64,000 nucleotides of DNA from Brachionus manjavacas (GCA_019054805.1 JAHQIY010000003.1:6944001-7008000); one strand, 5' to 3'. Counted from the stretch's first letter, positions 21,017-33,879 are shown. The notes: generated by a model from the sequence alone, not told the origin. Numbers and translations: made by a program.

Positions 21017-22477
21017 GTTGAAATTGAATTTTAGTCAAAATTTTACTAATGATTTTTGGAAAATGTTTCTAGTAATTTATATTCAGATTTGGTTTGAATG
21101 CATGATTGATCTATTGATTTATTATGTTTTATTAAATAAGAAAAAATGCATTAGAAATGTTCAAAAATAAGAGAATTCTATTGCCAAGCTATCGAATCGT
21201 ATTTCAAAAATTTGATTAAAATTTTTTTTCTAATTCAAAATTTATTTAAATCGATTTTTATAAACAATTCGAAAATAATAAGATTATTCAAATTGGAAAT
21301 TTTTTTTTGAGCGAGAGCATGTTTATTTATTTTTTAATGTTGTCAGTTTAAAAAATTTTAAACAATCAAATTGCCAATCAATATTTATTTTAGATTTTTT
21401 TTCATTAAACTAATCCGTAATTAAAGTCAATTTTTTAAAATGCTTAAATTTAGCGATAATCTTTTTTGTTTAATTCAAAATTAGCATCATTTTATTAAAC
21501 TTTAAGTAAAGTAAAATCAACTTTACTTATTTTACTTAAAGTAAAATCAGATATTATTTTTACTATTTTTATTTTTTAATCGAAATTCCAGCAGTATTCA
21601 TTGATGAATATCCTAAATATTTTTCAAGGAAAAAAATCACGTTTAAATGACTGATCTTTTAATAAAATTTAATTTTTAGGTAACAGATAACAATAGAATA
21701 CTCTTAATTTTTTTTAAACAATATTCACTATTGGTGTGTGTAAATTTTTCTGAAACTTAAATTATTTATATAAAACTAGTATGTTTAGAAAATATTTTAG
21801 TCCCTTTTATTATGATGAGTTTTTTAAAATGAAAATATTAGATTATCATTAAAAATTGGGGACAAAAACAGATAGTCATCTAAAAAAATCAATTATCTCA
21901 ACTATGCTCATGACTTAACCCTCCCAAAATCGACTATAAGGCTATTCTTCAGCTTAACCAAAAAAGAAGCTGAGCCATTTTGCTAGTCATTTAAACTAGA
22001 AGGTCCAATTTTTTAAATTAGTAAGACCCGAGATGTCTAAAAATATAAAAAAATAAAGTTTATTTTTTTTTGGTTATTTTTAACTTTTATTGTTTAATTT
22101 TTTAATTATAATAAATAATAATAATATTAATAAGTCTTTTAAACTTGTATCTGCTTAAAATGGAAACAAAGATTTTTTATATACAGAATTAGAAGGTTTT
22201 TTTCATTTGGTAAGAAATATTTTATTATATTCTTTTTCTTAAATAAATTTTATATGCTTTATTGATTTAATTAAATTTTAAGAACCGAAGAAAAGGCTCA
22301 TTTACGATATTTAAAACATTATTTAATTTTATCTAAAATAAAAAAAAAATTGACAAAAAATTAAAATTATGATAATTTTATTAAATTTTTAGAAAAATTG
22401 GATCAATCATTAGAGACTGTTTTTTTGATAACTTTTAAAAAAAAAAAGTGTTTGACATTTTACCCCCGATTTGAAAA
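21017..22477. other. Gene-free stretch
   Basis: Upstream region of the Cys/Gln-rich gene and beyond. An imperfect palindrome built on ACTTTAAGTAAAGTAAAATCA lies at about 21502-21552. Otherwise nothing supported. Confidence 0.4.
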
Positions 22478-23995
22478 ATAGTAGTAGTAGTAGTAAAAAT
22501 AACTGCGACTCGAGCAAGTCGAGTTAAACCGTAAGGCTAAGGCAGTTCTTTGCAATCACAGCAATTTCTGTACCATAAACCATTCATCAAGTCTTGCTTT
22601 GAAGGAATTTAATGAATTTGCTTCAACAACATTTTTGGTGAACGATTCCAGTCGTTTACAACCTTGCTTGTGATAAAGTTGAACCGTGATGGACAATTTT
22701 TAATAAGTTCTCTTGTAACCATCTTTGCATGGCCCCTCAAAATATAATTATTTCTTTGAACCTACATGATTTCACTTACCAATTTAACAGTTTCCAGACT
22801 GTTTTCAATTTTTAAAAACTGAATCAAATCCCCTCTTCTTCTTCTCGTATCCAAAGTGGTAAGTTTTATTCTATTCAATCTTTCTTCATACTCAAGATTC
22901 TTAAAGGCTGGAATCAACTTCGTAGCTCTACGTTGTACTTTTTCTAATTCCTTCTTATCTTCTTTCAGGTATGGATTCCAAACACTAACTCCATATTCAC
23001 CAAGAGGTCTACCAATGAGGTATACAAAAACTTAACTACATTAGCGTCCAAAAATTTAAAATTTTTCCAAATCATTCCCAAAATCTTATTCGCTCTGCCA
23101 GAAGAGTAGCTAACATGTGCACCCCATTTTAGATCATTTTGAAAAAACACACCCAAATCCTTTACCATTTTTGTTTTATCTAATAATTCTCTTCCATATT
23201 TATTAAAAATTGTGTAGTCAAGCTGAGGATTTTTATTACCAATATGCATAACTTTACACTTTTCTACGTTTAAATGAGTCGCCCATGTAATCGCCCAGCA
23301 ACAGTTTCTATATCGCGCTGTAAAGATAAGTTATCATTTAGATGGTTAACAGCTGCTAAAATTTTCATATCATCAGCATAGACTTTTGTTTAATTACTTA
23401 AAGATTCGGACAAATCGTTTATGAAAATAACAAAAAGAAGAGGCCCAAGGACCGATCCTTGCGGAACACCACTAGTTACATCAAGCCATTCTGATTCAAC
23501 GCTACCAAGAACAACTCTTTGCTTTCTTTCATCTAAAAAATTTTTCCTTCAAATCCTTCAAATTCAAATCCAAGCTGATAACTTGTAGAGTAACAGTCGA
23601 TGTGTTAGACTGATAAATTGGGATAAAACGATTACAAGCAAAATTATACTTGTCAAAAAAAGTACTCATACATTTCATTAACAGTTAAATTATTTAAAAT
23701 TTTTATCCAATCTATTGAGTCAAAATATTGATTAAAATTGTCATAATCACCATTTTTATACATCAAAGAAGTTCTGTAAAAAGCTGACTCGGCGCTGCCC
23801 TTTATCTCATACGTCCATGACAAACTAAGATGTGCTCTATTTAACGATCCCAATGGGGACCCGCGTTCATTAGAGTAAATTCTACTTGAATGTTCATTTG
23901 AAATTTTCTCTCAAAAGACTCTTCATTTAAACCGAAATACAGACCATTCCAACTGATTGTTGGCAAGTTGAAATCACCAGCTATTAAAAGACCAA
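22478..23995 (-). mobile_element. LINE (CR1/Jockey-group), internally deleted, with TAC-repeat 3' tail
   Basis: Minus strand. The endonuclease end (LLIAGDFNLPTISWNG) is at about 23990-23940, then the linker (YKNGDYDNFNQYFDSIDW), then the RT palm and thumb in broken frames, including the C-terminal box KDLGVFFQNDLKWGAHV and a degenerate SGRANKILGMIWKNFKFL. The 3' end on the minus strand reads CGAGTCGCAGTTATTTTTAC and finishes in TAC triplets (22478-22492), matching the end of the LINE at 61.4-62.7 kb. Part of the RT is missing and several frame breaks are present, so the copy is inactive. Confidence 0.8.
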
Positions 23996-24944
23996 AGAAT
24001 TGTAAAAAATTTTAAGTTAAAAACAGTAAAATTACCATTTTTTACAATTCTTGTTTTACGTAAAAAAAGTAAAGTTAGTAGTTTTTACGTAAATTTTCCA
24101 TGAATCCTCATGTCAAATCTCTACTGTATAAAAAATTATTTTAAAAAACAATAAATTTAAACGATATTCGATGGTAGTTCATTTTTTACGTAAAATTGGT
24201 AAAAAAAGGAAAGAATCTAAAAAACAAAAAAATTTGTAACATAACACTTTTTTTATTTGAAAATTCAAAATTTCTAATTTTTTTAGTCTGTGACCTATTT
24301 ACCTTCAAGGTGTTCGATACTTTAGTCCGCGTACTTTGAAAAGTACTATTAAAAGGCACAAATTTATTTGATTCTTATGTCAAATCACTACTGTATATAT
24401 GATTCTAGATGTCATCAGTTTGACCAAAATAATAAAATTTTTAACATTCCGATTGAATCTAACAGTAAGATTTCTTATAGATTGTTAAGTTGACACATTT
24501 TAAACGAAGGTGCCGCCATAGGGAACCATTCATGGACAATAATTTGTGTTATACAACTTAAATATCTTTAAATCAACAATTCAAATTTTCAATTATTTTT
24601 AAGTTCAAATGAAATTTTTTTAAAAATTAATTAAATTTTATTAGGCAGTTCGGTTGACCAAAAATCTTAGGCTTATTTGTTAAATATTGCTAAATTTTTT
24701 CTAATAAATAATTGATTAGTGATTTTAGTTGAAAAGTTAACAAATTGAAAAGTTGAATAAGATGCAAACTTCAATAAATGAATAGAAAACATAGTTAGCA
24801 AAAAAAAAATCAAAAAATAAAATATTGTAAAATTGAATAATACAAAAAGTTGTCCATTAGACTTGGATACTGCCTTGTAAAAAATATCATTTATCATTTT
24901 TTAGATAAAATAAATTGATGGATATTTAAAATTTTTTTATTGTT
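23996..24944. other. Gene-free stretch with short repeated words
   Basis: Contains three TTTTACGTAAA palindromes (about 24054, 24091 and 24192) and a 26-base direct repeat, TCAAATCnCTACTGTATA with flanks, at 24104-24130 and 24371-24397. No coding potential. Confidence 0.45.
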
Positions 24945-27310
24945 TTTTTTTTTTTTATATTTTTTTTCTGTACCGAACTAGGACTTAAGAATAAATTAGA
25001 AAATTAAAATCATAATAAAAAATAAAATTAAAGTTAATAAAATAAGATTAAAAAAAAAAATCAAAATAAAGTAAATAAGCTTAAAAAAAATGAAAGTCTA
25101 GAAGACATAGATTGTTACATGTAGAACATGTTTTCATAGTTTAGGTTTCAGGAATAAAGGAGGAAATAGTAAGGTAGTAATTACAAAATGGAGTTGGGTA
25201 TTCAATATATCTTGATTCGAAACCTTCTTTGTATTCTTTCACCAGTCTTTCAACCAATGGAATAGAAAGACTCAGTCCTGTCCCAACATATTTCTCGCTC
25301 AACTCAAAAAGACGATTCGAGACTGTTAGTAATTTTAGTTTATTAAAAGCTTCATGTTGCACGATGTTGGAGGGAGTATCATATTTTAACTTAAGGATAG
25401 ATCTTACTGCTGTATTCTGAATTGCTTGTAGTTTTTTGATATTATTTTCAGAAAATGAATTCAAGCAAGGAAAAGAAAAGCCTAAAATTGATCCGACTAA
25501 AGATTTAAATAAATTTCCTAGTTTGTTTTGAGTAAGACCCCTTTTATTTTTTGACAATATCATAATAAAATTTAGCCTTTTGTTGCAGCGTTCTTTAATT
25601 TCGTCTACTAATTTATTAAAATTTAATTTAGAATCAAATTTAATACCAAGAAACTTGATTTCTTTTTGGCTCATTATTTTGTTTCCATAAATTTTTAAGT
25701 TTAGAATATTACTATCTTTTTTTGTACCTAGAGAAGACTACTGAACACGACTTTTCAAATGATATCTTCATTTTCCATTTAATAAGCCATTTTTCTAGTT
25801 CGTTGGTGTATTTTTTTATCTTATTTTCTAGTTTCCCCTTATAGTTATAAATGAAGAATGAAACTAGATCATCTGCGAAATGCAGTGAGTATTCATTATT
25901 TGTTTTGTTTCTTTTAGGGATGTCATTAATATATATACTAAATAAAAGAGGACTAATTACTGAGCGTTGAGGAACACCTGCAGTTATTTGATATTCGTCG
26001 CTCAAGTGGTAATTTACATTTACCCTAAAAGTCCTTCTATCTAAAAAGGATTCTAGCGTTTAGATCGCCACCTAAAATGAAGTTTCTACATTTTTTATTT
26101 ACTGTTTTAAAAAGCTCAAAGTTAAAAGTACATTGGGTGGATTATAAAGACTAAATACAACTAATTCATTTTTCTTTCCTAAATTTAGTTTTATACAAAG
26201 GAGTTCTGACTTGAATTCCTCATAAGAAAAATCTTGAATAAATTCAATTCCTTCTTTAATTAAAATAGCTACTCCTCCTCCATACTTGTTGCGTGGTTTA
26301 GTTAAGAACTGATAATTGTGAAATTCAATATTAAAATTTGCCTCACTTAAATCTTTCTTTAATTCATTGAGCAAAACAATGTCGGGACATTTTTGAGCTA
26401 AAAAATTTCCTAAGAGATGATCCCTACTAGGTAAGTGAAGACATTTCCAGTGTGTAATTACTAACCTGTTCTTAGAGTAAAATTGACTTAAAAGATTTTT
26501 CATCATTGTATGTTTGAGTTTCACTGCTTTTGTATGAAATCGCTGTTGTTTTCATCTGAATTCTGTCCAATATTATTGTCTTGCATTAAGCCATTAAGTT
26601 CATTGTTTTCCTTATCATTAGTTTGATCTTTAAGTTTTTTCGATTCAGCTGTTTGTGAATTGTCAGATTCTGAAACGCGCTTGATTTGCTTACTTGTTTG
26701 AATATTGGTAACAAGGTATTTTGTTGACTTTATAGATTGATCTCTTAATTTTTCGAAATTTGAGCAGTTTATTTGTTCGGAATCTTTATTAAGATTCATT
26801 GATAGAACTGGAGTATGCATACTTTTTTGACTTGACTGTGACGACAAAAGAGATGCCTCATTTGTTGACTCGTTATTTGTCAACTGTGGAGTTTTGGTTA
26901 TTAAGTCCAACATGTTTGTTTCTATTTGAGAAATTTCTTCTTCCTCTTCTTGAATCGCTAGTTCGCTATAGTCAATTTTTGCTCGTTCAATCGATTTAAG
27001 CCTCTCAGCTAAAGAGCACTTCTGGGTCAAATGTCCTGTTTGATTACAGTTTTTGAAAGCTTGGTTTTTAACACGACATCTAGCAATGTTGTGCCCTTCA
27101 CAATTACAAAAAAATTTTTTTACTAACTTATTGATAAATTTTGTTCATTGTTTTTATTTAATTTATTTGGCGGCTTTTTTTTAGAAACTTTTTGAATCTG
27201 TTTTCTCTTTTTACATAAAATATTCCAAACATATTCATTCGAAACATCGTAGTATTCTTTTTTTGCCTTTTTTCAAAAATTACACAGAAAAGTTGAACAG
27301 TAATCAAAAT
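24945..27310 (-). mobile_element. LINE with ORF1 zinc knuckles and full RT span, degraded
   Basis: Minus strand. Near 27110-27010 an ORF1 C-terminal part has two gag-like zinc knuckles (CNCEGHNIARC, then NQTGHLTQKC), followed by an acidic and Ser-rich tail. Next come an endonuclease domain (HWKCLHLPSRDHLLGNFLAQ, PDIVLLNELKKDLSEANF, KYGGGVAILIKEGIEF), the RT core with AGVPQRSVISPLLFSIYIND and the catalytic FADD box (LHFADDLVSF), and an RT thumb region (KEIKFLGIKFDSKLNF). The 3' end on the minus strand is GTTCGGTACAGAAAAAAAAT (24960-24980). That tail recurs alone at 31.1, 35.9, 36.7 and 61.2 kb. Frames are broken several times; ORF1 is truncated. It is the most complete LINE here, of the Jockey/I-like layout. 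Confidence 0.8.
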
Positions 27311-27742
27311 TTAATTTTAATTTTTTGTAAAATTCTAAAAAAAGTAACATAAAATATTTATCAAGCTCTGATAGTTAAGTGGTTTGAAAAATTTATAAAA
27401 TTTAATGACAAAAATGACTCAAGAAAATTGATAAAAAATGAGAGTTAAAGTATAGTAATTGCGGAATCAATATATTCATTATGTATTTTTTGATAATAAA
27501 AACAATAAAAACCACTTAAATTATAAAATTTCATTTTAACTGACATGACAAACAATATTATCCCGCTTCGATTTTGAGCTAAAGTAAGGCTTAATTATAA
27601 AACTACTTTTTTCTAAAATTTTTAATGAATACCAATAAAAAGGATACCAAAATTAAAAAAAATATTTCATTTAGAATTTCAAAACATTTTAAAATATGGC
27701 CTAAATAGAACTTTTAATTTTGAAATTTTTAACCTAAAATAA

Positions 27743-27830
27743 GCCCCAGTAGCTCAGTTGGTTAGAGCGTCGTACTTATAAATACAGTTTAGCGATGCGA
27801 AGGTCGTGAGTTCAATCCTCTCCTGGGGCA
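27743..27830 (+). tRNA. tRNA-Ile(UAU) with a 14-nt intron
   Basis: Acceptor stem GCCCCAG pairs with CTGGGGC, with A as discriminator. The D arm is GCTC...GAGC, and the anticodon stem TCGTA/TGCGA closes a loop CTTATAA with anticodon TAT (UAU, reads AUA). About 14 nt between the anticodon and the 3' side of the stem are an intron at the canonical position after base 37. The T arm is GTGAG-TTCAATC-CTCTC with one U-U mismatch. A T-run starts just downstream (27832), a Pol III terminator. Intron-bearing tRNA-Ile(UAU) is common in animals. Confidence 0.88.
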
Positions 27831-28039
27831 ATTTTTTTTTATTTTACCTTAATATTTTTTGTTTAGATATTTATAACTAGTTTTAAACTGTAAAATTAAT
27901 TAAAAAAAAAAAAATTATGAAAAGTAAAGAAAAGATCAGTTAAATCAGTGTGAAGAATTAATTTTTGTAAGCGAATGTGTACATTGATTTTAGCTCAAAC
28001 TTTGTATGACTTAAAAAATTGACATTCTATGGAATTGGT

Positions 28040-28350
28040 TAACTGCCTTGGTATTTGGTATGCTTTGAAGAACTAATGGTGCTAACACCATTTTTGAGTG
28101 TTCTTAGATATTTATATACGGAACTGTTTTCATATACTTTGCAACGGTATGCTGTTGGTGATTTTTGGACCCGGGCCCACTGATGGTTCCTGAATTAGGA
28201 GCATTTTGTTTTTAGTAGACCAGTTGGATGCTGCGTCGCCAATTTTTCAAAGGAGATCTTCAGAGATTATTTTGCTGATTAAGTAAGCAAGGATGTCATC
28301 ACCGTACTTTTGGAGATTGGTATTTGCTAATAATATGTAATCGATAAAAA
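28040..28350 (-). mobile_element. LINE reverse transcriptase scrap with YGDD box
   Basis: On the minus strand, one frame reads NTNLQKYGDDILAYLISKII, then after a break KIGDAASNWSTKNKML. This is the RT catalytic Y-x-DD box followed by the usual helix with a W-x-x-x-N-K-M motif. The patch is clearly richer in GC than its surroundings. Only about 300 bp survive. It is a different LINE from those on either side judged by the box and linker. Confidence 0.55.
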
Positions 28351-28519
28351 TAGATTAGAGGGTATAGATTTGAGATCAAAAATTTTATTAGTTATTTAAT
28401 TTTATTAATTAATTTAAAAATTTAAGTGTAAAGTATAATTTTTTTATTTTTTTTAAATGAGGTTAATATGATTAAACAAAATAATTAAAATTTTTAAAAG
28501 GTTATTAAATAAAAAAAAA

Positions 28520-29895
28520 TTAATTTTCACATAATCCACAAGTTTTTTTACATTGTGATCCTGTTGTTGAGCACAAATTAAGACCATTAGCAAGTTTACA
28601 TATTTTTGATTTATCTTCACAAACTTCGTCACAAAATTCTCCCATAAAACCTTTCATGCACAAGCAGGAAATATTTTCGCTCTTTACATCAAATTTGCAC
28701 AAGCCATCATTTTTACAAGGTGATGAAGAACATGGATTTCGATTCTCACATTTCGGACCATAATGACAACTCGGACATAAGCATTTTTCAGATGTTTTCC
28801 CTTCTACTTGTTCTAAAAAGCAAGTTCCTCCATTCAGACAAGAACAGTTATCATCAATTTTTGATTCACAATTTGCTCCTGTAAAACCTTTGAAACAAAT
28901 GCACGATGCTTTTTCGACACCTCTATCAAACTTGCATAATCCATAATTTTTGCATGGCTCCTTTACGCATGGATTTTCTAAAATAAAAATTATTAAAAAA
29001 AATTTCAATTATTTTTCCTATTCTTTTTTAATACCTTTTTCACAATGTGTACCATAAAAATCGGCTTTGCATGTACAAGTGTGAACAGTTTCAGAACCTA
29101 GCTTTAATGATCGGCATTCGCCTCCATTCTTGCAAGGGTTTGAGCTGCAAGGATCAATTTCAGCACAATTTTGTCCAAAATAACCCGCTACATAAAATAT
29201 ATAAATAAATTAAACTAAAGTCTAATTTAACTCACGTAAACATAGGCATGAATATCTATCGTGAGATTCCTTAATGCATAAACCATCATTTTTACAAGGA
29301 TTACCAGCACAGGGATCGATTTCAAGTTCACACATACTTCCGGTAAACCCAATTAGACAAGAGCACACCTGGTTACCATTTTCCTCAACGCACTTTCCAT
29401 TTTGGCAACTAATTTCACCACAATCATTTTCTTAAAATCAAAATTAAATCATAACTCTTTTAATTATCAATGATACTTTTTTCGCAAAATTCTCCATAGA
29501 ACCCCAGCTGGCATTCACAAACAAATGCCTTGTTCTCAAATCTACTAGTTGGTTTACATTTTGCTCCGTTTTGACATGAATTTTCTTTACACGGATTTTC
29601 TGTTTGACAATGTTTTCCACCATAATTATCTGAAATTAATTCTTAAATGTTTTTCTCTCAAAAAAATTCTTTATTAAATACCTAAGCATTTACAAAAGTG
29701 ATTGCCATCTGGTAACGGCACACAAGCTGCTTCATTTCGGCATGGACTTGTTTTACATGAGTCTGTAGAAATGTCCTTAGATGGAATGATGTCCAGACCT
29801 AAAAGATTACATTTTAAATATAAGTTATTAACTTTGAATTTTTTACCTTGGCTGAAATTTAAGACTATCAAAAGGGTCAAAAATTTGAATAACAT
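28520..29895 (-). CDS. Secreted protein with eight EGF domains and a ShKT domain
   Basis: Six exons: 29895-29847, 29798-29682, 29629-29477, 29430-29236, 29187-29035 and 28977-28520, all phase-1 junctions, introns of 47-57 bp, 374 residues. Exon 1 is a signal peptide (MLFKFLTLLIVLNFSQ). Eight EGF-like domains follow, for example NPCKNDGLCIKESHDRYSC and NPCKNGGECRSLKLGSE. None shows a full calcium-binding D-x-D/N-E consensus except partial EIDPC starts. The C-terminus is a ShKT-like module (ICKLANGLNLC...CKKTCGLCEN). There is no membrane segment, so it is probably secreted. It shares the EGF-plus-ShKT recipe with the gene at 15-17 kb, though in a different order. Binding partner unknown. Confidence 0.88.
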
Positions 29896-31107
29896 AGTTA
29901 TTTATTTCTAGAAAATCTAAACTTTTTAATTTTTGTAATTTTTCGATAAATTTATAGTAGAAAAGAAGGAAAAACAATTCAGTTTTTACCTTTGTTCACG
30001 AAACTCCTGAGTTGATTTATTTACACCGGAGTATGGAAACCTATGCATGTTACTAATAAAATTCAAAAGATCCTTTAATAACTTAAAAAAAATCAGGCAT
30101 GTAGCTAAGTGATAGTATTTTTCTTATGTAATAGTTATGTTTAAATACAGTAAAAACTATAATGTTACGCAATCACCAAGTCAAAATTTAGAAAAACTAC
30201 CTTTTCATTTTTTAAAAATAAAAGACTTAATCATATAGAAATAAGAGCTTTTTTATTTTTGCAAAATAAATGAGCCCTCTGTGAAAAATTTGCTTAAAAT
30301 GAGATCATTTCTCAAAAAACAGCTTGATATTCTATTTTCCACTATATTCTCATGAATTATCATTAAAAGATTCATTCGAACATTCGATTTGTATTTATTT
30401 TTAAGTTTTGCCTACTTCTTCAGTTCTTCCTCTCTTAGCGTTCACTTTGATTAAGACAACTTGTTTTAAATTTAAATGGTTGTAGAAAAAAAGATTGTTT
30501 AAGTTTTTTAATTATTTAAAATAATTAAACTGTATTAATAAATCAGATGGTAAAGCATTTGAAAAAGAGTTTATAAAGAAAATTTTATGAATTTAAGTCA
30601 ATCAAATATCGAGTGAAGACAAAATTCCTGGACTTAGTTAATGTTGACATAACTTCCTCTTTTCGTTTATCATTTTAAACTAAAATTACAGGTTTGAATT
30701 CTCAGAGTTTGAATTCAAACTCAGAATTCTCCGGTTAGCAGGAATTTCACCTGATTGCCCCGAAAATTTAAGTTTTTTATAAAGATTGCTCTTTTTATGT
30801 TCAAAATGTTCATCAATAAATTTATTATAATCGATATGGATTTAACTACTTCACAATTAATTTTTATGAATTTTTATAAATAACTTTTGAATAAACGAAA
30901 CTAAGATTTAATTTTTGATAGATTATTCTAATAAAAAAAAAACTAAAACATTAGCAAAACCCGAGAACAAGAATATTTCGCAAAATAGGTGAACTATGGT
31001 TCATCTAACTAACTATACCCAGTTTTTCAATTTATGAATAAAAATTTAAAAATCAAAATGAATTATTTAAGTTTTTTATTTTTTATTTTTTTTTCATCTA
31101 TTTTTAT
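29896..31107. other. Gene-free stretch with a long palindrome
   Basis: Upstream region of the EGF/ShKT gene. A near-perfect 34-base palindrome centred on TTTGAATTCAAA lies at about 30696-30729. The word AAAACCCGAGAACAAGA at about 30958 recurs at 56048. No coding sequence seen. Confidence 0.45.
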
Positions 31108-31165
31108 TCTGAAGGAGCATTAGCTCGGTACAGATAAACGAATAAATAAATGAATTTTCACTATT
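31108..31165 (+). repeat. Detached LINE 3' tail
   Basis: CTGAAGGAGCATTAGCTCGG followed by TACAGATAAACGAATAAATA matches the 3' end of the LINE at 24.9-27.3 kb and the copies at 35.9 (plus) and 36.7 kb (minus). It is probably a strongly 5'-truncated insertion. Confidence 0.6.
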
Positions 31166-31869
31166 TTTTTCAAATTTCTAAATAAAATCAAACTCATTCA
31201 AGGTTTACTTAAGAGTTTAATTTCAATTCTGAAGATTTGAAATTATAAATGCAGGGAGTAATTTCTCAAAAAATAAAATCTACTTAAATTCCAGATTTAA
31301 CAAATTTAATACGATAATTTGGGGCAAACGGGTTAAAATCGGTGCAAATCGGTTAAATGGGTTATTTTTGACGTTAATGGGATGAATTGTCGGAATAAAG
31401 GGTTGAAATCCTATTTATCCCTTAACCCCAGGAATTCACCAGGTTAAAGATCAGCACCTTGATTACTGACAGCTGTTTTCTTTTTTTTATTTAGATGCTT
31501 TAGCTCAAGATAAGTTGGCAGTCTAATTAGGTTTGTTTGATGGTAAAAATCGGCCAAAATCAAATTTCAAATTTGATTAAATCTCACTGATTTCCCCTGG
31601 ATTTTTTTTGAAGTCATTTTTCAGCCTCAAAAAGATAAGCACATTTCAAACAAAAAAAAGCTTTTTTTCTACGTCCTCTCTATTATGTGATTATTTAAAA
31701 AAAAACTTATGACATCCAATATTAATGAGGAAAAAAAACACTTATCAAAAGTTGTCACCCTGTTTACACATAAAATAATATCCCCATCTAACAGTATAAC
31801 TTGAAATGATGATTTTATTGACTTTATAAAACTTTAAAAAATTTTAATCAAAGAGAGGCCCTTCGAAAT
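31166..31869. other. Gene-free stretch
   Basis: Includes a patch at 31320-31440 rich in GGTTAAA and GGGTTA words that does not form a regular array. Nothing coding. Confidence 0.35.
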
Positions 31870-32230
31870 CGAGTGTATTTATACTATACAAAAATCGTGC
31901 ATTATTAAATAAATTTACTTTAGACCATAAATGGAAACGCCAAATATTTCTCCGACAACAAGCAGCAGACTTCAGCTTGCCTTCATCAATAAGAATCATT
32001 CAGACAAAAATTTTAAATTCTGGCCCGAGCTCTCATAACGTAATTGGACTTTATGATCGAAATTTCAATCAATCAATAGATAGCCCTGCAAATTTGCCTG
32101 ATGCTATTGAAAATTTTTGGTTCATATTGAAAAGGAATGTATAGGAGGATGGCTGGGAATCGAAAACAGTTCATCAATTGAGTTTCTGTGTTAAACCAGC
32201 TAAACATCAATACACATCCTAATGGTAGGT
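31870..32230 (+). mobile_element. Tc1/mariner-like transposase remnant
   Basis: A frame interrupted by stops reads NQSIDSPANLPDAIENFWFI, then LKRNVYEDGWESKTVHQL. This resembles the end of the DDE catalytic domain of Tc1/mariner transposases (usual form W-P-x-x-S-P-D-L-N-P-I-E-N-x-W-x-x-L-K-R). The first two catalytic acidic residues are not recognisable and no terminal repeats were found. A decayed remnant. Confidence 0.5.
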
Positions 32231-32884
32231 GTCAAAAGTCGGATTGGTAGTATTCGAAGAAATGATAAGATAGAAAAAAGTTAATAAATAGACTTTGTAT
32301 ATCTCTAAGTTCTCTTTCTAATTCATTCTTTAAAAATGAAAGAGTTATGACCTTTGAAAAAATTGGGGGAACTTTGTCTTCACCCGTTGTTTTTAACGTT
32401 TTTTTTAATTAATTTTATCGAATTTTTAAATTTTCATTTTTTGATTGAATTGTTATGTGTCCAAAATTAAATAAAAAATTCGATATTGTATTTTTAGAAA
32501 GGAGATTGTGTCAATATCTCTTTTTAAATGTTTTAGAGAAATAAAGGAAGATTTTTGTCGATCATTTCAAATTTAAAGCTTTTCAAATTTATTAATTTTA
32601 AAAATTTTCTTAAAAAAAACTAGCATCTATTCTTGCAAATTATCTCGTAATTCTGGTATATAAAAAGCCATGAGTCCAGGGCCTAAAACTTTAAATTTTA
32701 CACCAGAACCCTATCGAGTAGTTTGAAAGGATTTAAATATAAACAAGTATTTATCTAAAAAAGATCAAATTTAAAACTTAACAAATTCTAAAAAGTGATT
32801 TAAAAAATGAATTAATAAAAGAATTTTTTTAATTATTTCTTTTTTATAAAATTCGAACCAATTTAATCTTCAAATATTTTACGC
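32231..32884. other. Gene-free stretch
   Basis: AT-rich DNA between the transposase remnant and the LINE. No feature seen. Confidence 0.35.
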
Positions 32885-33775
32885 CCAATCCGATCTACTG
32901 ATGGGGGATGACCAGTCCAGGAGCGCACTAGCTTTCGTCGACACAGAAAAGGATCTGGGCGTCACGTTTTCACGTAAAATTTTCTATTCACATTAAAAAT
33001 CAGGTGAAAAGAGCTACAGGAATTCTCGGCCAGTTGAAAAGATCATTTAGATATTGGACCATAGATACCTGCAGGACCCTCTATTGTGCCTACGTAAGAC
33101 CCCACCTGGAATATGCCGCTGTTGTCTGGTCCCCCCCGAGCAAGAAAGACGCAAAGATGCTCGGGCAGGTGCAGAGAAGGGCCACCAAACTGGTGCCCCG
33201 CATTAGAAACTGGCGCTACAAAGATCGTCTAGTCGTCCTTAGACAAACTCCCCTTAATGAGCGCCGTGTTCGTGGAGACCTGATACAGATGTTCAAGCTC
33301 ACCAAAGGCATCAACGAAGTGAGCTGGGTGAACCCCCCGGTTCCCGCAAGTTCACAATCCCAACCCGGACCCGCCAGAGGTATCAGAGGTCATGCAAGAA
33401 GATTGTCCGGCCAGGCTTCCACCAAATGTCTACAACGGGCAAACACATTCACCAACAGGATAGTCAACGAGTGGAACGCCTTGCCAGTTACAGTGACAGA
33501 CGCCGACTCCGTCAAAAAGTTCAATAATGGATACGATGCATTCCGTTCTAGTTAACTATCCTGAAGATGAACATTTATTTATAAAATTTTTCTTTTACAG
33601 CTTTTTCTATCGAGAATCTTAACTCTTACTTTGACCTAAAAATTTTAAACAGGATTTCTTTTTTCAGTACTTTCTATGTGTTATGTGCAAGGAGCTACCA
33701 TAGGTGACCTCCTAGTAGGTCATCTCCGCAAGCTAGTCTTGCTGTAGCTTATATATATTATTATTATTATTATTA
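32885..33775 (+). mobile_element. LINE 3' fragment (RT thumb and tail), GC-rich, ATT-repeat tail
   Basis: The C-terminal part of a CR1/Jockey-group RT: DTEKDLGVTF, then KRATGILGQLKRSFRYWTID, RTLYCAYVRPHLEYAAVVWS, VQRRATKLVPRIRNWRYKDR and RVRGDLIQMFKLTKGI. The last 183-codon frame (33004-33555) is intact. GC content is visibly far above the surroundings, roughly half against a quarter. The 3' end reads GCTAGTCTTGCTGTAGCTTA followed by ATT repeats. The intact frame and undecayed composition suggest a recent, heavily 5'-truncated insertion. Confidence 0.85.
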
Positions 33776-33879
33776 AATATATTTATGTATATATCTATGA
33801 AAAAATACAGAATACTTCTTCTAAAACACTTGGATCAAAATTCCTCTAAAATTTTGCTTAAATTTATATTTTATTCATC

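Noticed and set aside
32885-33775. Horizontal gene transfer because of high GC
   Set aside because: The sequence is a LINE RT fragment; composition is explained by a young copy of a less AT-rich element.
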